This document shows, piece by piece, positions 1 through 9,139 of a DNA stretch of 64,000 bases (positions are counted from its first letter, which is position 1; each line of letters starts with the position of its first letter). The notes under the pieces were generated by a model, which was not told the DNA's origin, did no database searches, and was given only the letters and a program-made list of their open reading frames with translations. A program made the translations under genes and the position numbers. Source of the stretch: DATFVA01 sp963832715 (lineage in GTDB: Bacteria > Bacteroidota > Ignavibacteria > Ignavibacteriales > Ignavibacteriaceae); the NCBI GenBank assembly GCA_963832715.1, contig CAWHVB010000001.1, positions 248,001-312,000 of the forward strand. The letters run 5' to 3'.

Positions 1-1733
1 TTGGCTACCCTTAATCTTATCTCAACGACATTATCGGTATTCGTAAGTTTTAATATTTTCCTGTTGAAGCTGCTTACAGAAGAAGAAGTTGAACTGCATA
101 TCGTTTCATGTATATCAAACAATTGCGATTTAACTTCATCCGTTTTCGAGATTGCCCTCTGCAATCCTTCCACAGCTATAGAGCGGGGGTTGTTTCCTGA
201 TGAATCTGCTGAAGCAATCGCTGATTCAAGATTAAAATCTGCAATTTCATCAATATTCATCAGTTTTTTCTGAATATCATCCACCTGCTCTACAATCGAT
301 GCCTTCAGTTTATGTGCTTCCTTCAGGAAGTCAGGCAGTATCTCGAACCTTATCAGTTCGCCGGGATCTATAGATTCGATCTCCGAATCACGTATTTCCC
401 TATCATAGACCTCCGTTTTTACAATAGCTCTTTTAACCGAGGTTTTTTCAATATTTTTCCTGAGATTCATTTCCAGTTCATCAATTATCCCGGGAATCCC
501 GGCGTTTAACAGCAGTTCAGCCGTATCTTGCGTTAACTCCTCACCGAGAATTTTGTGCAGTGAAGATTTTTCTCTTAATAAAACTTCCCTTAGCTTTTCC
601 GGGTTCTGCTGTTCTTCAATCCTGTTTTTACAGGCGAACAATATCCGTTTGATCTCATCAAAGCCGGGAACGATCCTGTCAATGATCTTCTGTCTGCTTT
701 CTTCTTTTAATATATATAACTGCTGTACTTCAAGGACTTCATTTATATAAATATCCTTGTTCAGTTTCCAGTCTTCAAACAGGGTGAATAAAGTATTGCT
801 CCATCCCCCGGATAAGTGCACGTATTTTTCTTCAACATTTTGTTCAGACTTTGTAACCTTTTTAGCTGAATACCGCCAGGCAGGGTACTCAAGTGTCCCT
901 GCTTTACTATACAGTTCATCCAGTTCGGAGAAGATTTCGTCGAGGTTCTCCTTCGTTTTTATCTTGATGCTTTCCCTTGTCTTCTGAAGGAGTATCAGTA
1001 CTGAATCGAATCCCTTTTCAAACACCTTAACCTCTTCTTCCGAAGGTATGTACTTCAATGTATCAGGGAAATGAAGTTCTGAAGTAAAGTGCCGGTTGAT
1101 TTTTTCCTCACTCATCCAAACGGACTGATAAGAGGAAGAGAAATCCGCATTAAGCTCCTTAACAAGATCGAATGATTTTAACAGCAGTTTGTCTCTTAAT
1201 ATCAGCTGGATGAGGTTCCGGAAGTAAACCTTTCTCTTCCAGCGTCTTAAAGATTTATCCTGGTTATGGAACAATCGCCTTGTGAGATTGAGGAATCTCC
1301 CCGGGGAAGTAGTAATTAAATAGCCTGCGCTTTTGAATAATTTAATCGCTTTTACAACGAATGAGTCGTCCTTTAAAAAATTAAACCTGTCTTCATCCTG
1401 CTCTTCGATCCTTTTTTTATCTGTCAGCTTAAGGAATTCATTATAATTCCTGATGAGTTCTGAGAACTCCTCTTTAAAGCCGCGTGCATTTTTGTCGGGA
1501 GACTTCTTCTCCAGCATGGAAAGCAGTTTAGCATTATAATTTTCAATTTCTTTGTAGAATTTTAGTTCGTCCCCTGTCAGATCTTCAAGGTTTAAGAGAT
1601 GTGTTTTTACAAGATCCCTTATTTCATTAATAAAGAGAATCTGTTCATCAATCTTCCGGGTTAATGCGGAAAGGAAAGAAGAGTTGACAATTTCCTCTAT
1701 CTCTTCTCTTATTACAACGAATTCTTCTTTCAT
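1..1733 (-). CDS. Large helical protein of unknown function (C-terminus beyond window)
   Basis: The minus strand is open from an ATG at 1733 to the window edge (577 codons, no stop), so only the N-terminal part is present. The protein starts MKEEFVVIREEIEEI and is rich in Lys and Glu. Long stretches look alpha-helical or coiled-coil (for example residues 1-60 and 250-300). I see no signal peptide, no membrane segment and no catalytic motif I recognise. Strong codon regularity over 1.7 kb and the lack of any competing long frame support a real gene. It is divergent from the MscS gene, with 146 bp between the two starts, so they may share a regulatory region; any functional link is only positional. 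Confidence 0.75.
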   Translation of the reverse strand, partial: MKEEFVVIREEIEEIVNSSFLSALTRKIDEQILFINEIRDLVKTHLLNLEDLTGDELKFYKEIENYNAKLLSMLEKKSPDKNARGFKEEFSELIRNYNEFLKLTDKKRIEEQDEDRFNFLKDDSFVVKAIKLFKSAGYLITTSPGRFLNLTRRLFHNQDKSLRRWKRKVYFRNLIQLILRDKLLLKSFDLVKELNADFSSSYQSVWMSEEKINRHFTSELHFPDTLKYIPSEEEVKVFEKGFDSVLILLQKTRESIKIKTKENLDEIFSELDELYSKAGTLEYPAWRYSAKKVTKSEQNVEEKYVHLSGGWSNTLFTLFEDWKLNKDIYINEVLEVQQLYILKEESRQKIIDRIVPGFDEIKRILFACKNRIEEQQNPEKLREVLLREKSSLHKILGEELTQDTAELLLNAGIPGIIDELEMNLRKNIEKTSVKRAIVKTEVYDREIRDSEIESIDPGELIRFEILPDFLKEAHKLKASIVEQVDDIQKKLMNIDEIADFNLESAIASADSSGNNPRSIAVEGLQRAISKTDEVKSQLFDIHETICSSTSSSVSSFNRKILKLTNTDNVVEIRLRVA

Positions 1734-1879
1734 TTAAAGCAATATAAAATGAGGGATTAGGGGGAATATAATTAAATAAAATTAAATCGCGAAAACCGGA
1801 TCTTTGTAAATGTTAGCCAGAACAAATGAAAGCTTTGGAAAATTGATAAAATTGTTCTTGTTTAACTATCAGGACGTTA

Positions 1880-2782
1880 ATGCACGATTTTTTTCAACGA
1901 ATTTACAACGACCCTACCTGGGGAAGAATTCTGTTTGCGGCAGCAGGAATTATTATCCTGTTTATCATAAACAGATTCACTAAAAGATCTCTCCTTGGAA
2001 ATATTAAAGATAATGAAACGAAGTATAAGCTTAAGAAGTCCGTTAGTTTCGCAAGTTATATAATCGGGATAGTCTTTATTTCTGTTGTTTATTCCGATAA
2101 ACTTAGCGGCATCACGGTTGCCCTTGGTGTTGCCGGGGCTGGAATTGCTTTTGCACTCCAGGAAGTGATAACCAGCGTAGCCGGCTGGCTCGCCGTGTCG
2201 ATAGGCAGATTTTACAGATCAGGCGACAGGGTTCAGCTCGGCGGTATAAAAGGAGATGTGATCGATATTGGTATTCTCCGGACAACATTAATGGAATGCG
2301 GCGAATGGGTAAATGGCGATTTATACAGCGGAAGGGTTGTTAGAGTTGCGAACAGTTTTGTTTTTAAGGAACCCGTTTTTAATTATTCCGGCGAATTCCC
2401 TTTTTTATGGGATGAAATTACCCTCCCTGTAAGATACGGATGCGATCATAAGTTCGTAAAGGAAGTCCTCCATTCCTTAACAGTGGAACTCCTTGGCGAT
2501 TATGCAAACCAGGCTAAGACTGCATGGAAGGAACTCGTTAGAAGGTACCGCATCGAGAATGCTTCAGTTGAACCCATGGTAACGATGTTTGCCAATGATA
2601 ACTGGATGGAATATACTATCCGTTATGTCGTCGATTATAAAAAGCGGCGCTCTACAAAAGACGCACTTTTTTCCAGGATAATCGATGAAGTTGATAAGTC
2701 CGACGGAAAGATAATGCTTGCCTCCGCAACTTTTGAGATTGTGCCTACTTCAGCACTGAAAATCGAATCCCGCAGGAAATAG
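1880..2782 (+). CDS. Small-conductance mechanosensitive channel, MscS family
   Basis: This is a 300-residue inner-membrane channel that would release solutes on hypo-osmotic shock. Two N-terminal hydrophobic segments (about residues 16-33 and 55-71) precede the pore helix TM3 (about 75-105), which carries the Gly/Ala-rich packing pattern GVAGAGIAFALQEV typical of MscS. The following beta domain contains SGDRVQLGGIKGDVIDIG. The length is close to E. coli MscS (286). An AGGACG ribosome site lies 4 nt before the ATG. The TAG stop abuts the stop codon of the convergent GNAT-nitrilase gene with no base between, so there is no room for a dedicated terminator. The family call is firm; gating properties are not deducible. 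Confidence 0.93.
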   Translation: MHDFFQRIYNDPTWGRILFAAAGIIILFIINRFTKRSLLGNIKDNETKYKLKKSVSFASYIIGIVFISVVYSDKLSGITVALGVAGAGIAFALQEVITSVAGWLAVSIGRFYRSGDRVQLGGIKGDVIDIGILRTTLMECGEWVNGDLYSGRVVRVANSFVFKEPVFNYSGEFPFLWDEITLPVRYGCDHKFVKEVLHSLTVELLGDYANQAKTAWKELVRRYRIENASVEPMVTMFANDNWMEYTIRYVVDYKKRRSTKDALFSRIIDEVDKSDGKIMLASATFEIVPTSALKIESRRK

Positions 2783-4318
2783 TTATTTCTTAAGAACTAC
2801 TTCATAAAGATCACTCCGCCTGTCCTTCCAGTTTAAAGTGCTTCCGCTGAAACGATGCCGTTTTACAAGTTCCATATCAATATCGTGTATTATCACGGTT
2901 TCTATATTTGGAGTGCATTCGGCTGCTATAGCATCCCGTGAGAACTGAAAATCTGAAGGTGTGTATATCCCTGACTGCGCATATTGAATATCCATATTTT
3001 CCACGAAAGGAAGATTCCCTACGTTCCCCGCTATAGCCGCATAAACACCGTTCTCAATGCACCTTGCCTGGGCACAGTAACGTACACGGAGATAACCATA
3101 CCTCTCATCAGTACAGAATGGTACGAAAATCAGTTCTGCGCCTTTTTGAGTGGCTATTCTCGATAGTTCCGGGAATTCAATATCATAGCAGATCTGGATA
3201 TTTATTTTGCCGCGGTCGGTATCAAACACCTCGATCTTGTCCCCCGGTTTAACTCCCCACCATTTTCTCTCGTTCGGAGTGATATGAATTTTATACTGCT
3301 TTTCAATAGAACCGTCTCTCCTGAACAGATAGGCAATGTTATAAATGTCATCACCTTCCCTGGTATAATGCGAACCCCCGATAATATTTATGTTATGTTT
3401 TATCGAAAGTTTGTTGAACAGATCCAGGTATTTCGGGGTAAGGTCTGCAAGCGTCCTGACTGCAATACCCGGCCTTTCATTAGGAAGATAAGAAAGAAGC
3501 TGAAGAGTAAATATTTCGGGAAATAAAATAAAATCGCTTTTATATCCTGAGGCAACATCCACAAAGTATTCGCACTGTGTAGCAAATTCTTTAAAACTTT
3601 TGAGACTCCGCATCTGGTACTGAACTACGCATATCCTTACTTTTTTTGAAGTAACATATCTTTTAACCTGTTTAGGCACATAATCGAGATTGGGCCACTC
3701 GAGCAGAGTTGCATGACCTGCCGATTCTGTATCCGACTTAAGGTAAGTAGGCATTATTCTTTTAAGTACAAATCCGTTTGAGAGCTGAGCCGTCAAAACC
3801 TGGTCGTATAATTCCTTGCTTATCACTTTATCAACATATTCACGGGCAGTCATCTTAGCCTTCTGTTTAGAATAGCCCGGGATCCTGCCTCCAATGACAA
3901 TACTCCTGAGATTATATTTCCGTGCGATTTGCTTTCTCACGTCGTACAGCCTTCTGGATAACCGCATCCCCCTGTAATCGGGATGCACCATAATTTCTAT
4001 TCCGTAAAGCGTGTCGCCTTCCGGGTTGTGGTTCGTTATATAGCCGTTGTCGCTTATCCTCTGCCAGCTGTCATAATCCTCGTGTAGATCGAAGTCCACA
4101 ATCAGGCTGTTCGAGGACGCAATAATCTTTCCATCGTAGTCAATGCATATTTGACCTTCCGGAAAGATATCAAGCTGACTTTTTAACTGTTCAGGGTTCC
4201 ACGTAGGCATGCCCGGGAAGGCTAACTCCTGAAGTTCTACAAGCTGGTCGTAATCTTCGACCGTCAGCTGCCTGATATTTATTTTTTTCGCGAATTTCTT
4301 AAGATCAATTTTATTCAT
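2783..4318 (-). CDS. GNAT acetyltransferase-carbon-nitrogen hydrolase fusion (YhcX-like)
   Basis: This 511-residue protein is a two-domain fusion. Residues about 14-210 form a GNAT domain with the acetyl-CoA loop region (VHPDYRGMRLSRRLY). Residues about 225-510 form a nitrilase-superfamily amidase with the Glu-Lys-Cys triad: E268 in FILFPEIF, K343 in QYKIHITPNE and C377 in IQICYDIEFPE. The same architecture and length occur in Bacillus subtilis YhcX, whose substrate is not firmly established. No signal peptide is present, so it is probably cytoplasmic. It stands alone and is convergent with the MscS gene. Hydrolysis of a small amide coupled to N-acetylation is an inference from the fusion. 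Confidence 0.9.
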   Translation of the reverse strand: MNKIDLKKFAKKINIRQLTVEDYDQLVELQELAFPGMPTWNPEQLKSQLDIFPEGQICIDYDGKIIASSNSLIVDFDLHEDYDSWQRISDNGYITNHNPEGDTLYGIEIMVHPDYRGMRLSRRLYDVRKQIARKYNLRSIVIGGRIPGYSKQKAKMTAREYVDKVISKELYDQVLTAQLSNGFVLKRIMPTYLKSDTESAGHATLLEWPNLDYVPKQVKRYVTSKKVRICVVQYQMRSLKSFKEFATQCEYFVDVASGYKSDFILFPEIFTLQLLSYLPNERPGIAVRTLADLTPKYLDLFNKLSIKHNINIIGGSHYTREGDDIYNIAYLFRRDGSIEKQYKIHITPNERKWWGVKPGDKIEVFDTDRGKINIQICYDIEFPELSRIATQKGAELIFVPFCTDERYGYLRVRYCAQARCIENGVYAAIAGNVGNLPFVENMDIQYAQSGIYTPSDFQFSRDAIAAECTPNIETVIIHDIDMELVKRHRFSGSTLNWKDRRSDLYEVVLKK

Positions 4319-4513
4319 ATAAAAGCTTTCTTTAAGTGTATATATCCCAAACGTTCTGCCAAAGTTGACGTGATGAATTGCTCTAACCGGTATGGATTCT
4401 TTATAAATAATAAAAATTCTTATAAAAACAAACTTTTGTAGTTATAAAATAACTCCTGAAGACTGATCTGGTCAGTAATCAATAATTCTACCATAAATAC
4501 CCCGAACTACCAT

Positions 4514-4568
4514 CTGAATACGTCCTGAATACGTCCTGAATACGTCTTGTATGCGTCCTGAATACGTC
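4514..4568. repeat. Five-unit 11-bp tandem repeat (ctgaatacgtc)
   Basis: Units begin at 4514, 4525, 4536, 4547 and 4558. Four match ctgaatacgtc exactly and the fourth (ttgtatgcgtc) differs at three positions. One helical turn per unit means the same face of DNA is presented repeatedly. It lies in noncoding DNA about 195 bp upstream of the GNAT-nitrilase start and 210 bp past the end of the barrel gene. No role is evident. Confidence 0.85.
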
Positions 4569-4692
4569 TTTAACCCGTTTTAGTCCGCAAATCTTCCTCC
4601 TGATTATCAGTTTAATCCTGAATAGGAGACAGATAGCCGGATAAATGCAGCTTTTAATTAATGTTTTTTGAAAACGGTTGTTCCTGGATTAA

Positions 4693-4741
4693 CCGGGAGA
4701 GGGTTTGCTTTAGTGAATTATCAAAAAGCCCTCATTCCCGG
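4693..4741 (-). terminator. Hairpin downstream of the ABC/outer-membrane operon
   Basis: An inverted repeat pairs CCGGGA with TCCCGG and GAGGG with CCCTC, separated by a 2-nt bulge, around a roughly 25-nt loop. It begins about 36 bp after the barrel gene's stop codon on the minus strand. There is no strong T tract after it, so Rho-independent function is uncertain. Confidence 0.45.
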
Positions 4742-4777
4742 CATAAATCAGATGGTTTCGCCGTAGGCTTAAAACGA

Positions 4778-5971
4778 TTAGAAAGAATATTTTATTCTGG
4801 CATAGAGTGAGCTTCCGTAATCACCGTATTGTGTCAATGTATCGCCGTTAAAAAGCAGCGCAATAAGGTACAGATCAAGGTTAGTGATTACAGAATAACT
4901 GGCGGAAGGAACTATTACATAAGAGCGGTCATCAGGATTATAAATGCCGAACAGGCTCCCTCGTAGTAAAGGTGTTATATCATATGAAAATTCCTGGTAA
5001 ATCGACCACCGTGAGGGTGAAAGCATCCCGAGGTCGAGAGCTTCCTGCTGATAGAGACCCGCATTCTCAGTTTTTCCTGAATTGTAGTACAAAACTTCGG
5101 TGTGTATATAAAAGGAATTAGTAAAAGTATAATCTCCGGAAACAACGAATGAAAATACCGGGTCGCTGAAAGCTGAAAGCGGAACATACACTGGAATTAT
5201 TAAGGGCAGGCTTTTGTACTTCGTCAGTAGTCCGGGTTTCTGCATAACTGTAAATTCACCGCGGAATCCTGCATCAAGGATATCTCCCGACCATCCCCCG
5301 CCGATTACCCAGCGGTTATTCTTTATACCTCCCAGCAGGTTAAAGTCATAATTCCATTTGTTAAGCGAAACCAGTCCGGCAGCGATTACCCTGTCAGATG
5401 ACTTAGCCGGCCTGACGGCCGCCTCAATCTTGGTTACCGGACCGGTATAGTATTGCATCCTGACAGCATCGGTCCCCGGCAGTTCTTCATAATCAAAATC
5501 CAGTGGTGACTGCGGATTGAAGAGGTCGGTTGGATTCCATACCCAGCTTGTTCCCCAGGCGATCCTCTGTCGGCCTACTGTCAGTTCGAATTTGTCTTTT
5601 ACCCAATCGAGCCAGAGTCTGTCCGTTTCAAGATACCCGAGAGTTTTTCCTTTATTCCATAAAACAGCATCAAGGTCGGCAAATTCATGATGTGATTTGA
5701 TCTGATCAAGGAACCCGGGAATTTTCTCAACACTGCTGCCGTAATAGGCGCGGAACCGGAATTCAAGAGCAGCAGTAAGCGATTGAAGCGGATACCACCT
5801 TGTATTCAGCCTGGCATGAATAAGATGGTCATTAAACCTTTCATTATAAAAGGGATATTTAGTTGAACCGAAAAGATATTTGGCATAACCGTTAATTTCG
5901 GTTGAAGGCAGCTGTGCATAGCCTCTGCTTAGAAACAAAGCAATAAAAACGAAAAAAAGTCTAACTTTCAT
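4778..5971 (-). CDS. Outer-membrane beta-barrel protein of an export operon
   Basis: The chosen start is the ATG at 5971, because MKVRLFFVFIALFLSRGYAQ is a classic signal peptide; an in-frame ATG at 5998 would put nine charged residues before it. The mature protein has alternating hydrophobic/aromatic strands, ends in ARIKYSF (a C-terminal Phe typical of outer-membrane barrels) and contains GRQRIAWGTSWVWNPTDLF, a pattern seen in DUF1302-type and phosphate-porin-like barrels. The start overlaps the 3' end of the ATPase gene by 11 bp, so the genes are probably translationally coupled. Last in the TetR-LolA-like-permease-ATPase operon, it is probably the outer-membrane partner or a cargo-receiving barrel; that role is inferred from context. 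Confidence 0.8.
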   Translation of the reverse strand: MKVRLFFVFIALFLSRGYAQLPSTEINGYAKYLFGSTKYPFYNERFNDHLIHARLNTRWYPLQSLTAALEFRFRAYYGSSVEKIPGFLDQIKSHHEFADLDAVLWNKGKTLGYLETDRLWLDWVKDKFELTVGRQRIAWGTSWVWNPTDLFNPQSPLDFDYEELPGTDAVRMQYYTGPVTKIEAAVRPAKSSDRVIAAGLVSLNKWNYDFNLLGGIKNNRWVIGGGWSGDILDAGFRGEFTVMQKPGLLTKYKSLPLIIPVYVPLSAFSDPVFSFVVSGDYTFTNSFYIHTEVLYYNSGKTENAGLYQQEALDLGMLSPSRWSIYQEFSYDITPLLRGSLFGIYNPDDRSYVIVPSASYSVITNLDLYLIALLFNGDTLTQYGDYGSSLYARIKYSF

Positions 5972-6668
5972 TCTTCTGCAGGACTTTTCGTACTTCATCA
6001 GAAATTATTTTACCATCCTCGAGAGTAACTACACGATGAGCCCGCTTTATAACTTTGGAATCGTGCGTCGAGAAGACAAAGGTCATTTCATACCTGCTGT
6101 TGAGATCTTCCATCAGGTCGAGCAGGGATTCCGCCGTAACGGAATCGAGATTTGCGGTCGGTTCATCTGCAAGAACGAACGATGGGTGAGATGCAAGCGA
6201 CCGGGCGACAGCTACTCGCTGCTGCTGTCCTCCCGAAAGTTCGGAGGGACGGCTGTTCATCCTATCGCCAAGTCCTACTGCTTCGAGTAATTCCTTTGCC
6301 CTCTTTTCCCTCTCTTCTTTCGATATGTTTTGAAGAAGCATTATGAATTCAACATTTTCCCTGGCGGTAAGTACAGGAATAAGGTTGTAAGCCTGGAAGA
6401 CAAAACCAATATGATGGAGGCGGAAATTTATCAGGTCGTCCGGCTTATAGGTAGATATATCTGTCCCATCAACAACAATCTTTCCTTCAGTAGGCTGATC
6501 AAGCCCTCCTATCATATTAAGCAGTGTAGTTTTACCTGAACCTGACGGACCCACAATAGCGGTAAATTCACCCTTTTCAATTTTAAGATCTACACCTTTA
6601 ACAGCATGTACCGGAACTTTGGTTTCGTTATATGTTTTACGAATATTATATAATTCAATTAGAGCCAT
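5961..6668 (-). CDS. ABC transporter ATP-binding protein, LolD/MacB type
   Basis: A 235-residue ATPase with Walker A GPSGSGKTTLLN (about residues 40-50), Q-loop in FVFQAYNLIP, signature LSGGQQQRVAVARSL, Walker B FVLADEPTANLD and the switch His in STHDSKV. This subfamily powers LolCDE lipoprotein release and MacB-type exporters, driving work in the periplasm rather than transmembrane substrate passage. It lies 21 bp after the first permease gene and overlaps the barrel gene that follows. The operon gives it two FtsX-fold permeases and a LolA-like periplasmic protein as partners. Confidence 0.93.
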   Translation of the reverse strand: MALIELYNIRKTYNETKVPVHAVKGVDLKIEKGEFTAIVGPSGSGKTTLLNMIGGLDQPTEGKIVVDGTDISTYKPDDLINFRLHHIGFVFQAYNLIPVLTARENVEFIMLLQNISKEEREKRAKELLEAVGLGDRMNSRPSELSGGQQQRVAVARSLASHPSFVLADEPTANLDSVTAESLLDLMEDLNSRYEMTFVFSTHDSKVIKRAHRVVTLEDGKIISDEVRKVLQKNES

Positions 6669-6689
6669 ATTTTCTCCGTTAAATAAACT

Positions 6690-7910
6690 TTAATATGTTC
6701 TTATTGCCGATGCCGGATTAAGCCTAACAGCTTTTATAGCCGGGTAAATTGAACTTGCAATTGCAGTTATGATTATCATAACAAACAAGATTGGATAGAA
6801 CTCAGACGGTAACCCCGGAAACAGATGTGAACTGATCCCATAGCTCGACAACCCCTGGGAGAATAGTGAAAGGTTTATCCCTTTCTGTGCAGTTATCCAG
6901 ATTGCAGCCGCACCCAGCAGCATTCCAATGATTCCGCCTGTTATAGATAGTAAAATTGTTTCTATGATTATTAAAGTAAATACTCTTATTCTTTTCATTC
7001 CTACAGCCATAAGAACTCCGAGTTCCCTTATCCTCTCCATCACCGACATAAGCATTGTATTGGTTATTCCGAAGAGTAGAGCGAATAAGATTATACCGAG
7101 GAATATGTTTAATTCGACAGTGAGCGTTTCGTAAGTCAGACTTAACTCAGGAGCAAGCTGCTGCCAGGTCTCTACGGATAAATTTTTATACATGCTTCTT
7201 AATTTTTTCACCACGGGATCCATAACCTGCACGGTGCTGAGTCTTACTGCAATTTCGTGAACAACCGGTTGAGAGTTCATCAGGTTGAAAAGGTCGCTCT
7301 GTTTAACGAATACATTACTTTTGTCAAATGTTGAAGACTCAGTTTCGAAGATACCCGCAATCCTGAAAGCAGCATATATAATATTACCGTCCAATCCCTG
7401 GAAGCTCAGAACGATTTTAGAGTGAAGCCTGAGATCGAGTTTTTTAGCAAGTTCTTTTCCTATTACTGCAGGATTTCTGCTTACGCCCTCAAAGTATTTC
7501 CCTTCCTTAATGCTGGAAGCCACACTGGTTATCTTTTTTTCCTCATCCGGAATAATACCCTTAATTTCAACGCCGGTGGAGGATGAGGCTGAAGCGGCCA
7601 TGCCGTCTATAATTGTTCTCTCTGAAACCGCTATTACGCCGTTGATCTTTGCGATCTGCGACTTAAGTTCTTCTCCCTGCGGTATATAATTTTCTATTAA
7701 ATTTTCTTTCTTAAATTGTTCGGAATGGATCTGGATATGACTAAGATCCCTGTCGATTGCGGAATTTACAGTAGAATCCCACATCCCGTACATGACGGCA
7801 CTTGCAAATAGTCCGCATCCTAATCCCAGGACAATCGCAATAAGTATTATCAGGCTTCTTTTTTTATTCCGCCAGACATTTTTCCACGCCAGTAAGAAAA
7901 GCATTATCAA
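6690..7910 (-). CDS. ABC transporter permease, LolC/LolE-FtsX family
   Basis: A 406-residue membrane protein with the MacB/LolC layout: one N-terminal transmembrane helix (about residues 17-42, after AWKNVWRNKKRSL), a periplasmic domain of roughly 220 residues, then three C-terminal helices including the FtsX-family pattern MERIRELGVLMAVGMKR. It is 8 bp downstream of a paralogous permease of identical length, so the complex is probably a heterodimer as in LolCE. The substrate is unknown; lipoprotein or lipid transfer towards the outer membrane is suggested by the neighbouring LolA-like protein. Confidence 0.9.
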   Translation of the reverse strand: MIMLFLLAWKNVWRNKKRSLIILIAIVLGLGCGLFASAVMYGMWDSTVNSAIDRDLSHIQIHSEQFKKENLIENYIPQGEELKSQIAKINGVIAVSERTIIDGMAASASSSTGVEIKGIIPDEEKKITSVASSIKEGKYFEGVSRNPAVIGKELAKKLDLRLHSKIVLSFQGLDGNIIYAAFRIAGIFETESSTFDKSNVFVKQSDLFNLMNSQPVVHEIAVRLSTVQVMDPVVKKLRSMYKNLSVETWQQLAPELSLTYETLTVELNIFLGIILFALLFGITNTMLMSVMERIRELGVLMAVGMKRIRVFTLIIIETILLSITGGIIGMLLGAAAIWITAQKGINLSLFSQGLSSYGISSHLFPGLPSEFYPILFVMIIITAIASSIYPAIKAVRLNPASAIRTY

Positions 7911-7918
7911 ACTCCTTC

Positions 7919-9139
7919 TTAATTTCTTATAGCTTCAACAGAATTGAGCTTCAGTACATACCTGAAAGGATACCAGGCTGAAAGTACTGCAATCAACAGT
8001 ACAGTCCAGAACTGTGCAATAAATATCCCCGGTGCGATACTGAACGGCATTATCGGTTCGAGGCCGAATGCAAGCATTGCCTGTGCGAGATCGCCGGTCA
8101 GCCTGATGGGGTTATAATAAAAATATAAAAGCAGGGGATAACTAACGATCATCCCTGCGATTACTCCGATTAGAGATATGAAAATCGTTTCCACGGTAGT
8201 TACAAGAATCAATTTGGTCTTTTTCATACCGACAGCAATAAGGATCCCGAACTCTTTTGTCCTTTCAGCAGTCATCATCATTATTGTTCCAAAGATCCCG
8301 AACCCTATAACTATATAGAGTATAGCAAGCATTATTATTCCCCCTGCGTTATCAACCTCAATTGACTGAACAAGTTCCGGGGTCATTTCTTTCCACGTCA
8401 TTACTTCATAGTTATCATCAAATAATTTATTTACTTCTGCTTTTACCTGGTCCAGTTCTCCCGGTTTTTCAATCATTATCGACAGTGAAGTAACTCTTCC
8501 TTCAGCTGAATAAAGCCACTGAGCATAGGATAAACTTGTGTATATAAGGGATTTGTTAAGCTCGGGAATAGGAAACTTAATAATCCCGATTACAGGCACT
8601 GAGGCAGCCGCAGTTATACCGTGATACCCTTGCCCGTAAAGTACCACAGAGTCGCCTACTCCTGCTTTTAATAATTCCGCCAGACCCTGGGCTATTAAAA
8701 TTCCCCTGGATGAATCGGTGAGATATTTTCCAGCAACAAGTTTTTCGTTCAATTTAAGCATACTCTTTTCCTTCTGGGGTAGTATGCCTATGACAGGAGA
8801 AACCTTCGTAGCCTTACCGTATGAGACAAGTGTGAAGGTCTCCAGTCTTGGAACCACCAGGGTCACATCAGGCAGATGCTGCAGTTTAGTGATTATGTCT
8901 TTATCGGGCATCATGCTTTTGTCGAGTGAACGTTTATCCCAGTAGCCTTTTCCATGAACCTGTATATAACCTGTTGAGAATTTAACAGAGGAATCAATCA
9001 TAAAATCATAACTCCCCTTCTGCATAGAACGCATTATCAAAGCCAGCAGGACCGCAAAAAATACAGAAGATGCTGCGATGATTGTTCTCTTCTTGTTCCT
9101 CCAGAGATTTCTCCATGCAAGCCGCAGGTAAGTTCCCAT
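7919..9139 (-). CDS. ABC transporter permease, LolC/LolE-FtsX family (second subunit)
   Basis: Also 406 residues, with AWRNLWRNKKRTI near the N-terminus, one N-terminal helix, a large periplasmic domain and three C-terminal helices preceded by AERTKEFGILIAVGMKK. It shares organisation and motifs with the next permease gene, indicating an old duplication. Its ATG overlaps the TAA of the LolA-like gene (TAATG), showing translational coupling. The two permeases with the downstream ATPase make a complete four-domain transporter. Confidence 0.9.
   Translation of the reverse strand: MGTYLRLAWRNLWRNKKRTIIAASSVFFAVLLALIMRSMQKGSYDFMIDSSVKFSTGYIQVHGKGYWDKRSLDKSMMPDKDIITKLQHLPDVTLVVPRLETFTLVSYGKATKVSPVIGILPQKEKSMLKLNEKLVAGKYLTDSSRGILIAQGLAELLKAGVGDSVVLYGQGYHGITAAASVPVIGIIKFPIPELNKSLIYTSLSYAQWLYSAEGRVTSLSIMIEKPGELDQVKAEVNKLFDDNYEVMTWKEMTPELVQSIEVDNAGGIIMLAILYIVIGFGIFGTIMMMTAERTKEFGILIAVGMKKTKLILVTTVETIFISLIGVIAGMIVSYPLLLYFYYNPIRLTGDLAQAMLAFGLEPIMPFSIAPGIFIAQFWTVLLIAVLSAWYPFRYVLKLNSVEAIRN

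Larger units (their letters stand above)
4319..4777. other. 459-bp intergenic region with 11-bp repeats and a terminator-like hairpin
   Basis: No open frame with coding character is seen. The region holds the upstream sequence of the GNAT-nitrilase gene (AT-rich near 4400-4445), a five-unit 11-bp tandem repeat (4514-4568) and a hairpin downstream of the barrel gene (4693-4741). Confidence 0.6.

Noticed and set aside
4514..4568. Replication iterons
   Set aside because: There is no replication initiator gene, DnaA box cluster or AT-rich unwinding region next to the repeats.
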